From assembly GCA_004154925.1 (NCBI GenBank), contig QJNS01000086.1, forward strand, positions 194,361 through 258,360: a stretch of DNA of 64,000 nt, in the 5' to 3' direction. The notes under the pieces were generated by a model. That model was given only the letters and a program-made list of their open reading frames with translations, searched no databases and was not told the DNA's origin. The position numbers were made by a program, and so were the translations under genes. Source of the stretch: Monosporascus cannonballus. Its lineage: Eukaryota; Ascomycota; Sordariomycetes; Xylariales. Positions 42,947 to 56,800 of the stretch are shown here, piece after piece (the stretch's first letter is position 1; the number at the start of each line of letters is the position of its first letter).

Positions 42947-45900
42947 CGTTTTTAATGTTTTATAAAATGTTTATAAATTCTTTTAAATTAAAATAATTTT
43001 AATTAAAAAGTTTTAAATATATTAATTTTTAATTATAAAAAATTTTATATTATAAATCAAATTGATATAACCGTAAAAGTTTTTTTACGGATTAAAATAA
43101 TAATAAGCGAAAATATTAAAAATTGAATGTATAAAACATATATTATAAAATATATATAAATAATTAATATATATTATTATACTTTTATTATAAAGTTTTA
43201 AATTGTTTTAGAAACGTTTCAGTTTTAATAATAAAATAATAGTATATATTTAAAAACGAATTTTTGTCGAACAAGTTTTAAAAAATATTAACTGCTTATC
43301 GAAAAATATAAAATGATTTATTACATAAAAAACAAATTCATTTTTAAAAAAGATATATCGAATATTAACAGATTTTTAATTTTTAATTACGATAATACCA
43401 TAAATATTTTGTTTTATTTTTTAAAACATTTAATTATGTTAAGTTTAAAATATAGAATATATATTTTTTTATTTGATTAATAAATTTTTAAATTAAAAAT
43501 ATATCTTATAAAATAATACCATATATGTAAATATTATCTTTATTTCGAATAAGGAATATACACAATTTAATATGATATTTTAATGCTTTAGCGCTACCAA
43601 AAAATTATATTTATATAATATAATTTATTGTAGAAATTTTATATATAATTTGATATTATTATGGTAATTGCGAAAAAAAAGTATTAATAAAATAATAAAC
43701 AAATTAATAATTATGTTCTAAATAAGTGTAATTTAATAATTATTATATTAATAAATAAATTTAATCAATTCGGTATTAAAAATATTAATATAATAATATT
43801 TTATCTACTTTTAATGATATATTAACGAAATCTTCATTTATAAATAACGAAATTATTCCGAATTAATAATAATATTATATAACATTATGAATTAAAATGT
43901 TCAAAATTTAAAGTAATTATTTAATTATAATTTTATGTGAAACTGATCCGTTTAAAAAAGTTTTAATAATTAAATATTAAATTTATAATAAAATCAAAAT
44001 TAAAAATTTAATACAACGTAAACAAAAAAGAATATTCTAATTAAAAAAAGATTTTTTTATCTATTTTATAAATTTTAAAAAAAGCTTAAAAATATAGATA
44101 GGTTATATTTATAATTAATAAATATTTAAGTTATATTTAGACTATTTTTTTAAAAAACCGAAGACAAAATATATCAACTATACTATTTTAATATTTTTAA
44201 AACCTTTAAAAAATAAAATAATTTTTTATAAGTACTTAAATACGATTATAAAATCTTAAAAAATCATTAATTTAAAAATATATTTTAATAGTTTTTTAAT
44301 ACTAAATCTGAATTTTTAATATTATATATTTACGTTTAAAATAAATGTATAAAATATTCAAGAAATATAATTTAAAAAAATCAATTATAATATAAAATAA
44401 CGGTAAATTATTTTCGTTCTTAATTATATATATTTTTAATACGGTAATATATTTATATAATTATATTTTTAAAGCCGTTTTTTTTCGATAAAATATACAT
44501 AACACTTATTATACTTATTTAATATATAAAAACGGTATTATAATATTTAATCTATAATATTAATAAATTTATTTATTGTTATGGTGTTTTATAATTTATA
44601 TTATATTAATTATTGTTATAAAAAACGTTATAAATTTTAAAAATGAATTCTGAAATATCAAGTAATTATTTTGTCAGTTATCGTTTTACGAACATTTACG
44701 AAATCTGGAACTTATTAATGAATACAGTTATTATTATTTAAACCATACAAATTTACGAAAGAGTTACATTTTTAAATAAGATTAAAAACTTAAAAAATGT
44801 TTTTTTGAATTTCTTAACTAAGAATTTCAATGATTATTCCGAAAAAGAAATATATGTAATTAAACCAATAATTATTTAATTTATATATGAAAATTTAAAA
44901 ACTGCAGTAAAATAATGTAATTATTAATTAAATAAAAGAAGTAATTTTAAAAGGACATTAATATGATATATATGCGAAATAAAAACAATTTTATTTGTAG
45001 AAAAATATTTATTTTTATATATTTATTATATTTAAACTATTTCTGTTTTTTAAATTATTATTATTTTTAATATTTGCCTTAATAATTATTACGATTATTA
45101 TACCGACGGAAAGAATGAAAGTAAGTTTAAGTTTTTTTATATTATATAACTTAAAATAATACTAAAAAATAAAAATATTTTATAAATTATAAACCTAAAC
45201 CTTCCATATATTGCGTATTAAGAAAACTTTATTTAAAGTAAATGTAAAATTTAAAAACCCGGATTGAATATAAAACGTTTAATTCTTTGTATAAGCATAT
45301 ATAATAATTAGCAAGTAAATTACAAAGATTTAAAAAAACTAATTACTCGATATACGTATTATTGTAATTGGAAAAATAATAATATTTTAATATATAAAAA
45401 GGCTTTTAAATTATAAAACCGGATATATAAATATAATTTACCACTACGGTTACAAGGCTATAAAAAAACTAAATATATATTTATTAAGAAAGTATTCCGT
45501 AAAATTGAAAAATATTATTTTCATAATTGTAAAAAATACGATTTTAAACAGCCGTTAGTTAATTTATTTTTAAAAAATAAATTTTGAATTATATATAAAT
45601 ATATATTGATAAGTTTTATAAATATAATTAATTTTAAAAATATACAATACGCTTTATGAAACGAAGTAATTAATATTTTAAAATTATTTATAATAATATA
45701 TATATAATGATTTTTACTAAAAGGTTATTTTAAAGTTTTATTATTATTATAATGAAATTGAATTTAAATTTTAAATAATATAATATCATAAATATTTTTA
45801 TAAATATTAATTTATTTTATGAAATATATAAAAAAAATATTTTTAAAATATTTGTAACGTAATGAAACCTTCTTAATTAAAAGGATGTTATATGAATTAA

Positions 45901-47112
45901 GGCAATTATTTTTATTATGGTAAAAAGGTTTTATTAAAAGTTTTAAAAAATTAAAACTTCTTTGCGTTTTTTACGAATTTTATTATTTTGTATATTAAAA
46001 AGTATTTATTTTTTTATAAACGATATTATTTTAATATATTACGAAAAAAAAATTAAATTTTCATTAATTAATGAATTTAACAAATATAAAAATGGTATAT
46101 TTTAATGAAAGATAAAACGTTATAATAATATGTCGATATCGAAATAACGAAAAATAAATTTAATAAAAAATCTAATCTTTTTACTTTAAGTTTATAAATA
46201 AATTAATTGACTTAATATTTTAAAAGAAATAAATAATTTTTTTAAACTATTTATAAATAATAATAAATTATTGCCGAATTTTCATTTAATTTATTTAAAT
46301 TTTATTGAGAAATATTAAAAACAAATTGGTTTTATTTTCTTTCGTAATAATTAATACGTAACCCGATACATTTTTTGTAATATTTTAATTTATCCGATTT
46401 AATTTGAACGTTAATAATATATATTATAAAATTACCGACCAAATTATATTGTACTTAATTAAAATTAAAACGTTAACGTTATTATTTGGAGATAAAAAAT
46501 TATTAAATATTTAAAACAATGCTTTTTTATAAATAATAAAATTAATTAAAACAATTCCCGAATTTACGTTATAAAATTATTAGGAAAAATACTAAAATAA
46601 TAAAGGAATAAATAAAATATAATAATTATTTTTATAATAAACAATATTAGTTTTTAAATCAAATATAAAAACAATTTATATATTTTTAGATTAATTCCAA
46701 AATTAAATATTACCTTAAATATACTAATTAATAAATGATATAATTTATCAAAATTAACATTACCTTATTAATAACGAAAGTATAACATAGAAATATATAT
46801 AATTATTAATTATAATAAATTATAAACAAAACTTAATTAAATTAAACTATATATTTATAAGTAATATATTAGCTGATAATTTAACCCAAAAACTTTATTA
46901 TGTAAACTTTTTTATAATATTTTAGAAAATAATTAAAATTAATAAATATTACGGAAATTTTCGAATAACGAAAAAACATTTTACGAAAAGTTTTAAAGAA
47001 AAAATTAATTAATTAAAAAACTTTAATTAGCGGACAAAAAGTAAAATAAATAATTATGGCTTTAAAGTTATAATAATTAATACCGTAAATACCTTAAAGT
47101 ATTAAGGGGATA

Positions 47113-47275
47113 TATCGATTAACAGAAAATGCTTTAATATTTCACATACCGAAAATTCTCTTTAATCGGAATATATATATTCCGGAATTAGATTACCTTA
47201 AAATGCAGTGCGCGTTTTAAAGCACTTATAACTAATTATTAATACATATATAATTAATATCCCTTATATCTGATA
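47113..47275 (+). repeat. 3' LTR of C
   Basis: It follows the purine tract ATTAAGGGGA, matches 34937-35099, and ends CCCTTATATCTGATA. The start is uncertain by a few bases. Confidence 0.7.
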
Positions 47276-47286
47276 TAACTAATATC

Positions 47287-47348
47287 TGTCAGCTAGCCAG
47301 GTGTGCTATAGCACACCAAATTCGGAAAGGTCACCTTCTGATCGGAAC
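47287..47348 (+). repeat. Solo A-type LTR A3, first part (to the F insertion)
   Basis: The 62-bp piece TGTCAGCTAGCC...GATCGGAAC is the start of an A-type LTR and includes the intact palindrome GTGTGCTATAGCACAC. It is preceded by ATATC, the target duplication shared with 58231-58235. The rest of the LTR follows F at 58131. The total is 162 bp and no internal region is attached, so this is a solo LTR left by recombination. Confidence 0.85.
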
Positions 47349-47489
47349 TTACCTCAGCTAGCTCAGGCCTCCCTGGCTCGTTTTTCCAATTTCTTCAAAG
47401 TCACTCAAGTACCGCTCCATAACGCTAAATATTAACCAATCAAATCTCAAATCCCTGTAACGAGCCAGCGAGGCCTAAGTTGTAGTTAC
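47349..47489. repeat. Left terminal hairpin of F
   Basis: TCAGGCCTCCCTGGCTCG at 47363-47380 pairs with CGAGCCAGCGAGGCCTAA at 47461-47478. The pairing extends imperfectly outward to the element end (TTACCTCAGCTAG with AGTTGTAGTTAC). The spacer is about 80 bp. It is much less A+T-rich than the interior of F. Confidence 0.75.
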
Positions 47490-48840
47490 ATAAAAACGGT
47501 TTCGTTTAGTGCATTTGCTTCTTCAAAAAAAATCCGTAATAACTTAATAATAAGATGTTTTTTTATAAATATATATATATATATATCATTATTTTTGTTA
47601 TGGCTTATTATTAATACCATTTTGGTCCTAATTAGAACCTATTTGCCATTTTTAAACCTTAACGCGTATAATAACTGTAGCCCGAGCCCGTTACGTTATT
47701 ATCCCCCTTTTCAAAATACGATAAATCCGAATTTTTTTAGTTTTACCGGGTTATGCTCTTAGAACAGAATATACGTACGCGTACCTTAAATTTCTGGTAT
47801 TAACATAAAAAAATTAACATAACATTTAAAAATTTTATTCGGAATTGGGTTTTTTGCGACGATTTAGGCCGAATTATTAGTTTGACTATTCGGATTAACC
47901 GATTAATTAACGTATTAAAAAAAACAAATACGCGAACGGTTATTAATATAAAAAAGTTAGCAGAAATTTTAATTTTTGCTGATTAGGACTCGTTATATAT
48001 AGATATTATAATATATTATACGGGGAACTTATAGTTTCCGTAAAAAGGCTTGGATTTTGCCTTTTGCCGGAGGAATTATTATTTGAAATTAATATAATCT
48101 ATACCATTTTGGACAAAGGTTATCGTTTTGTAAAAACGCTTACCTTTAATGAATTTAAGCTTTTAAATCAGATAATTATATATTTAAGGAAAAAATAATA
48201 ATCGTATAATACGAAGCGGAAAACGAAACGGTTTTATAATAATAACGATCCGGATATTTTTATATACTCTTTTTTCATAATCCTAATTATTATAATTAAG
48301 ATAATTTTTAAAATTATCGACAATTACTTGCCTTATTTATTAGGCAAATTCTTATTATTTTCGGGTTTATTACGAAATAATATCGATATGTTAAAGAGGC
48401 TAGGTATTTGGGGAAGTTATTATATGTTAAATAGAAATATAATTCGATTAACTGAAAAAACTAAGAAAACCGTATTAATTTTTTTATAATAATATAGTTT
48501 TAATTAAGAGTAATTTTGCTTTATAACCAGGTACGATAGGACGATATCGTATTTTAATACGATAACTTTAATATTTAAAATTATATTCGTAATATAACGT
48601 TTTAATACGGTATCGTTATACGGAATATTATTACTACCTTTATTCGATATTATAACCATATTTTTTAAAAAAAAAAGGTTAAAATAATTTATGTTTCGGC
48701 CTAATTAATATTATAAAATAACATGGTTTTATAAAACGTTATAATAATATTTGATACCGCTTAATACTTTCTGTTAATTCGTAATTAATATTATTCGGAT
48801 TTTATTTTCGGCTTTTATTAATACGTTTTATAAACGTAAT

Positions 48841-50830
48841 AAGCAGAAATACCCCGGTTTTCTTAAATTAAAGCATATACCGTATAATAAGTACAGGTCG
48901 ATTTCGTTAGGTATAATTGACGAAAACGAAAGTATTATCGATAGTACTTATAATATTTATCGAAACTTTTTTAAGGAATATATAGATTTAAAAAAAAATA
49001 ATTTTATCTGTTTTCGGAATGTTTTTATCTTATTTTTAAAATAAGAGAATAATTAATTATATTCGGAAAATATAGGCCAATTAAGCCGAAGCAGCCGATT
49101 TATACGATAAAAAACGATAATTCCTATTTATTTCTGCCTTATTTCATATATAAATAAATTTTTTATTTACAATTATACGTATTTATTAATTCGATAATAT
49201 AACTGGGACGTATAAAACATTAGTAATTTTAAAAACGGATTATTAATTTTTAAATAAGATAATATAATTATATTAAAAAATGCCGAAATTCCACTTTTTC
49301 GAACTTTTTATCCTCTATATATATAATTTTTGTATATTTGCGTTATTTTTGCAGAAATTACGTATCCGATACGAACTATTTATAACAGAAATATTTAATA
49401 TATATGGAACTTTTCGGAATACCTCGATCGAAAACCTTTTTTCGAAAACCGAATTTACGGAAATTATAGAATAAATATGCTTCCGGTTAACCGTCGTCAA
49501 GTTTAAATTTATCGCGCATAATATAGTTTTTAAGTATTTTGGTCGCGCCGGATAGATAAAGGAGGTATCGTAAGATCCTGATTAAAACGTATTAATTAAT
49601 AAAGATTTTTTTAACAAAAATCTTTTGTTATTATTTATTAATAATACGTTATTTGATAACATAAATAACTTACCGGATAATTTATAAGTATTTTATTTTG
49701 TAATTCGGGAATATAATTTATTTATATTATTTATTAGGCGGCGTGGGTTTAATTAAAGCGTATTAAATAATGTTTTTTATCGGATAGCTATAAAGCCGAA
49801 AATATTTTTAATACGGCCGATATTCTATAAAGCGATAACTTTTTTAACCTTATTAAAGATAATAATTAATTATCGATCGATACCGTTTTTATCGATAAAA
49901 AATTAAAAACTATTGCTGCTTTTTTTAAAAAAAAACTTAGGTTTATTTATGTTTTTTATATATTATACGATATAATAATGTTAGCTATATCAGGCGGTTA
50001 ATACCGATATTATTATCATTTTACGGGGCCGGTTAATTTAAATACGCTAAAAAAATATTTTATTTCGATTATATATTACGTTTTGCAATATTAAATTAAA
50101 TCCTTATTAATTTGATCTTAATATTATGTTTAGTTCCGATAAAACCCAGGAAAAAAATATGGAAAGTATTTAATCGAAAGGGCGAATATTATAATTTGTG
50201 GTTTTCTGGCGAATTCCGCCGGTCGAAAAATAGTATATATAATGTTAATATTGTTTTTTCCGAAATTCGTTTTTAATTAAATACCGTATATCTTTGTAAC
50301 GCGAATTTTATGCCCGTTATGCTTTTTCGCAAAATAAATATTACGTTATTCGGGATTTTTGTAACGAAATTCTTAAATGCGCTTATTTTTTTTAAAATAT
50401 TTGACTTATTAAAGGATATTTATTTCGGATTAAAAAAATGGCTAAAAATGCAAAGATATTCTGGTTACGGGCCGTAAAGTTATAGAAATTAAGTTTATTA
50501 ATTTTAATAATACCGTACTTATTGTTAATAACGTAAATGGGCTTAATTAGCGAGATACGACAAAAGACGAAAATTAATTTATAAATGGTTTTAACGCGGC
50601 TGCCCGAAAGGTTTTTGGTACCGAATTCGCTAAGGATAATTTGGCTTACGACGACCGTAATATCTCGTAAACGGAAGAAAATTATGATCTCATATTACAA
50701 ATTATCGATAACTTAATTAATAATTTTAATTAAGGCAATCCGTTATCGATATCGTCGTTATTGTATAAATAAAATAAGGATATGTTAAACGAAAACGAAC
50801 CGTTAATATAGTTTTTTATTTTTCTGTTAT
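48841..50830 (+). pseudogene. Decayed gene of F, resembling the fungal DUF6589 family
   Basis: Plus-strand frames keep long recognisable blocks: SISLGIIDENESIIDSTYNI (about 48899-48958), KKR-stop-FLFISALFHI (about 49109-49150), TGTYKTLVILKTDY (about 49205-49250), the open frame at 49280-49474, and GFNAAARKVFGTEFAKDNLA (about 50588-50650). Order and wording recall DUF6589 proteins, which are common in fungal genomes and have an acidic block, then a P-x-L/F-F-H-x-x-M-N-like block. That comparison is from memory. Stops sit where CAA, CAG or TGG are likely ancestors, and at least one frame change is needed. No function is claimed. It could be the transposition protein of F or a cargo gene. Confidence 0.4.
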
Positions 50831-53800
50831 TTTGTAATATATTTTTATATAAACGATATAATACTTCTATTATAATTTTAATATTAATATAATTTTATTA
50901 TTTACGTAATCCTGATTAGTTAATTTCGAGATCGTTTTATATATTATTGCGATTACTTAATCAGTATATTAATATGGTTTATTTGTTTCCGGTGGTAAAA
51001 CCGCAAATAGGAGGATAATATTTTACGATATGGTTTGCGGTATAATTATTAATAAAATTAATATAAGTAATTAAGCTTATAATTTACATAATCTTGATTA
51101 ATTATATTTTATGCTAATGTTTTGTTATTCGTAGGGTCGCATAAAAATATTATATTATTTGTAATTAAATATAACCTATAATTTCGAGTTAATTCGTATA
51201 TTTCGTTTGCAATTAATTTATTTATTAATATTTTTAAGTATTTTTTGAAATTCTTTCTTTCCGTTTTACCTTTTTTCGCGCGTTATTATAATTTATGTAT
51301 CAATCATTCCTTTTACGTTTTCGGGTCCTAAAATCTTATTTATTTTAGGCGTAATATTTGCGTTTAAGTTTTTTTAAGGATTTTTATTTGGATTATATAA
51401 TAATACCGAATATTTGGGGATTACGTATAAATATTTTTCGCCGCGTTTTTATACGTAATTTGCATATTTGTTATCTGCAGAATTCCGTAAATTATAATAT
51501 TTATATCATAATTATATAATATGTATTATTTAATTACATGGCTTAATTTATAAAATTATAAACCTTTTTTCGTATTATTTATATAATAGCCGGTTTATAT
51601 AACCTTTTTATTAAATTATAAAAACCGTAATTAATTAAAGGCCCGTAATTAATTTAATAATTTAATAATTTATAAGGCTGGCATAATCCGTTATAACGTA
51701 AATTTGGTTTTGCCGGTTATTATTACGGAAAATATTTCGACTTATATTATTAATATTTAATATTTATATAAATACCGTATTTCTCCGTAATATAAGTCTT
51801 TCGTAATATTATCGAATTTATAAAATTTTAATAATTATAAAGCTTTTTAATTAATTTGTATTTATATTAATATTATAACGTAAAGGTATTTATTTCTCCT
51901 TCTAATTTTCCGCCATATTTATATAGCTTTATAACATATACCTGGTATTTAGAATTAATTACGTATAATATATATTTTTCGTATGGAATATTTTATATTT
52001 GAGGATAATCGAATAGTATTTGGTTAATACGAAAATGCTTTAATTGGGATTACGTTATCGGTTTCGCCTTATTACAAATTATGCTGGTACCGATTCCGGC
52101 TGTTTTTTGGTTAAGGATTTTATTATCCGTCCTTAATATTATTTTTATTTTAGTATTTATTGCGGCTGTTTTTTGGTCCGAGATTTTATTACCCGTTCTT
52201 AAAGTTATTCTTTAGAGGCAAATTATTTTTCGGAGATATTATTAACGAATTTAGCTTTTTTAGCCGGGCGAATAGGGTTTTTTAGGTTTATTCGGGGTAC
52301 ATTATCGGAAATTATAATAAAAATTACTTTTATTATATCGGCAAGGAATTTATTTATTTTTTGTAATATCGTAAAATATATAAAGATATATATTATAATA
52401 TAGATTTTAGGTATTAAGTAAAAAGTAAATTAATTAATAATTATTATAGCATAAATAACGTAATTTTATATATTAAAATGTGATTAGTATTTGGAATTTT
52501 AAGAAATTATAATTAAGTAAATAATAATAATTATATAATAAATGATTATAATAAATTTAAATGACATATATTTAATTAAAGTAATTTAATACATTATATT
52601 AACAAATTTATAATAAAATTTAGATTTTATATAATTTATATATAATTATTAATTGTTTCTTTATATATTATTATTTCGTTATTAAAAAATAACCTTATTT
52701 TTTTATTTATATTTAATAATTTATATTATTTTAAAATATTTTCATAATTTATTAATTATTCGTAAATTTTATTCGTATATTAAAAATCCTTATATATTCT
52801 TTATTAATATTAATAATATATTGCGTAATTTTTGATATACGAATTTTATTTTATTTATTATATTTTATATTATTTATTTATATTTTTAAGTTTAATTACG
52901 CCAAATTTATAACAGTAAAAATATAATATTACTGCTGTTTAATAAAACAAAATACGATTATTGTATTCGGGAAATATACAGCAATTTAGTAAAAAAATTA
53001 AAACGTATATAAAAATCGTAGCGGTATTAAGTTAAATTTTAATACGAATTATATTAATTACGACGCCACTTTTTATAGCTTTTTTTTATTATATATATTA
53101 TTTTTTTAACTTTTGCTTTAATTTATAAAATATATTTTTAAGTTAAATAATTATTCGTTAAAATTTTAATATTATAATGTTTTTATAAAGTAAAACTTAT
53201 TATTATATATAAAAACGCATAAATTATTGACCGTTATATATATATTAATACATATTTTATTTACCATAGTTTAGGAATAATATTTAAATAGATATACCGA
53301 GATTTTAATTATATATTTATAATTAATAAAAATTAAAAAGAAAGATATTTATGTATTTTAACGATTTTTAAGTTTCGTTTTTAATAAACCTTAAAAGAAT
53401 TAATAAATAATATATAATATTATTCGTTTTTTTTCTTATATTAAAATATAATAATAACATTATCGATATAAATAATATAAATTACTGGATAATAGATTTT
53501 TAAAACCGCAAAATAAATGTTTTTTATATTATAGATTTAATCTGTATATTTTTTTAAAACCCGTATAATTCGAGTCATTAGCCGTTTTCGAGAATTTAGA
53601 ATGTATAACGATTTATATAATATAAATAATATTAGGAATATTGTAATTTTATAGTTTTGATTAAGAGAAATATATAATTGTTATATATCTTATGGTATAT
53701 ATTATGTGGACGTTATTTTTATAATATTAAACGGAACAAAAATCCGTAATTATATATAATTAGCTGCCGAGCAAATAGCCTTATATAAAAATTGGATTTT

Positions 53801-56800
53801 TAAGTATTACGGTATATTCGGTATTAATATTAAGAATTTCGGCGGTTACTCGGAATATTTAATTATTATTATATTTATATGAGATTTTAATATAAAGGAA
53901 TTTTTAAAACCAGCCGGGCACCTAGTTATGCCGATAAAAGGTAAATGCGGTAAGGGGAAAGAAATTAGATCCGGCCGTCAACCTTTATTAAGGGAATTAC
54001 AAAACCCCAATTCGAAAAAGAAATAATTACTAAATTTCTAACAAAATAACGAGAAAATATATAGGCGGCTTTGAAAAATATTAATTAGGACCGTATATTA
54101 ATAGATATTAGTTCTAATTGTAAAAGAATAAAGTTATAAAGCGTAATTAATAAGGATTTATTGCAAATCCGAGATTTTAAATGTTTCGAACTGGTATTTA
54201 AAGAAAAGCGGATACCGGAATAATTATAGTAATAACGAAAAAATATTTTTTTAATATTAGAGAAAGATTTTTTATATTATTTATTTATCCGCATAATCCA
54301 TTTTTTACCTTAATTTTTGAACTCGAATTAAAGTATTTTAAAGGTTAAAAAATAAAAATATTTAAAAAATTAATATGACGAATTTATGAAAAAGAATTAA
54401 AAAATAAAATTTAAAAAACTTTAATACGGTATTATAGATTAAAGGTTATAAATTAAAAAGATAATTTGCTAATAATTGCGATAAATTATTGTTGGAATTA
54501 CGTAACATAACATTTTGTTATTTTTTTTAGTTAAAAAGATTTACGATATATTTATTACAATATATAATTAATCCGTATTAAAAACGAATGAATCTTTTAT
54601 ATAAAGTTTAACGAATTACAAATTAATAGAAATAATAAGTTTAATAAATAAATAATATATTAATAATTTTAATTAATATTATATAAATATTTATAATTAT
54701 TGCATTTTACGACCGAGACGTCGTATTAAAACTAAACGTATTTTTTATTATCGGCTTTAAGTAAATCCGATAAAAGTTTATTTTTTATTACTTAATTTAA
54801 TATTATAATTATTGTTTAATTTATTATTAATATTATTTTCCGATAGTTATCGTTTATTTTTAATGCGTAATTTCCTAATTTCGATAAAGATTATTATTTC
54901 GATTTTTATTAATATATTATTTATAACGTTGGACTGTAAATTATTACGTTTTGATAACGCCGGCGGTTCCGATAATGATATGAAAATAAACGAAATATGT
55001 AAATATAGATACGGTAACGAAAACGGGATTAAAAAATTAAAAATATTTAGGAACGATAAATTTTATATTAATATTACGAAGAAAAAGAACGAAATAAATT
55101 CCTAATTAAAATTACGTAATACGTTACGGATTACGTATATAAATATAGGCGTTAATATAATCGAAATTACGATTTTAAATCGTAAAAATATATAAATTAT
55201 ATTTTAATTTAATATTTAAATTATTAGGATTACTGTTAAACTGTTAATTATTTATTTAAACTACGTAATTATATATAGTATATTTTAATTAAGATAAGAT
55301 ATAATTTAAGGCGGCTTTATAATTTTTTTCGATATTTATCGAATTTTTAACGTAATAATAATTTAAAATTTATATAAAGCGATTGGCAATATAAGAATAT
55401 AATGCCGTTATTTTTAATAAGCAAATTTTACCGTTTGTAAAAAATTATTTATGTTTTTTGTAAAATCGAAAATACAGTTTTTTTATATATTATATATAAC
55501 GTAAAAAATAAACGGTTTTTTAAAATATCCTAATATTATTATATATCGAAATCGGGAATTACTTTAATTAATTTAATTATATTTTGCATTACATATGGAC
55601 TGTTAATTTCGTTTAATTTATTCGGAAATTTATTAAGTAAAAATTATTTAAATTTAATAAAAATAAATATTTCTTTTGCTATTTTATTATTAAATAAAAC
55701 CGACCGTACAAAAAGTAATTTATTTATTCGTTATTTATATTAGGACTTTATTATTTTTTAAGTAACTGTTGTTATTAAACAAGCTTTTGGTTATTTTTAT
55801 ATAAATATTTTCGAATTTAAAGGTTTAAATATATGGAAAAATTAAGCGTATATATATTATAATATGGTTTAGCCGGAATTGGATTATTATGGTCCTTTTT
55901 TAACATAATAATTTTTTTTAAATTTGCCAAAATTACCTTATATATATATTTACCATTAAATAATGCGTATTATTAAAGCCTTATTTTTATTTGGTACCGT
56001 AAATCAAAATTATTTTATTTCGAAAGTTTACGAATAATATTTTGATTAGCCGAAAACTAAAATTAAAATTTAATAATTATTTTATCTTGATCGAATTTAT
56101 TTGCGATAAATTACATATTATTTTTATTATTTAAGTTTGTTACCTTATTTTTTAATGCGACTTTTATATTTTTATAAGTAATACGGTTTTTGGCGTATTA
56201 AGCCTAAATTAATTTTGTTATTTAAATTTTTTTGGAAATAAATAACTTAATTCCATAATTATTAAACGCTTAATAAGATATAAGCAATATAATATATTTA
56301 TGGTTAATTATACTTAATCGTTTATAATTATAAATTTTTAATCGACAGATTTTACGATATATCTTATTATATTATTCGATTAATTCCTGGGATATTTTTA
56401 TTTAATTAAAAAGTTATAATAAATATGATAATACGGATAAAAGTATCCGATTGCTTTTAATTACTATATACGCAAATTTAATTCCTATCAGATATTTCGG
56501 AATTATAAAATTTAATATTTTTTTAATAATTTTTAACGAATATTTTCGGTTTATTATAATTTTGATTAAATAATGATTGATATTTATGGTTTTTGTTTTG
56601 TTATTAATTTAAATAATAATATTAATAATAAAACGTAAATTATTAAATTAAATTAAAAGGATATTATATAATAATTTAAATATATTAATTATTAAAAATT
56701 TTAAATATTTTCAATTTAAATTTTAATTTTTAAATATAAGGAAAATAATAATATCGGTTTTAGGACAATTAATATTAAAATGGTAAATTTCCGCTTTATA

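Larger units (their letters stand above)
35100..47112 (+). pseudogene. Decayed copia-like gag-pol of C (split by D)
   Basis: The RT active site appears as FFINDIILIY with FIND at 46013-46024, where the family has YVDD; V-to-I and D-to-N are G-to-A changes. It lies about 1.1 kb before the 3' LTR as in A1 and A2. Coding remains are at 35100-37336 and 42952-47112. The upstream part includes a tandemly duplicated segment. The gene is non-functional. Confidence 0.55.
34937..47275 (+). mobile_element. Copia-like element C (plus strand), inserted in the A2 3' LTR, interrupted by D
   Basis: LTRs of about 163 bp lie at 34937-35099 and about 47113-47275. CAACT precedes the left end (34932-34936) and TAACT follows the right end (47276-47280). 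These are a 5-bp target duplication with one CpA-to-TpA change. C is related to but distinct from A: its LTR shares only the terminal ATATCTGA-type end, while the interior aligns with A2. After removing D the interior is about 6.4 kb, 1.3 kb longer than A2, explained by an internal tandem duplication. Confidence 0.75.

Noticed and set aside
49315..49500. 61-residue minus-strand frame
   Set aside because: Antisense shadow of the better-supported plus-strand DUF6589-like block.
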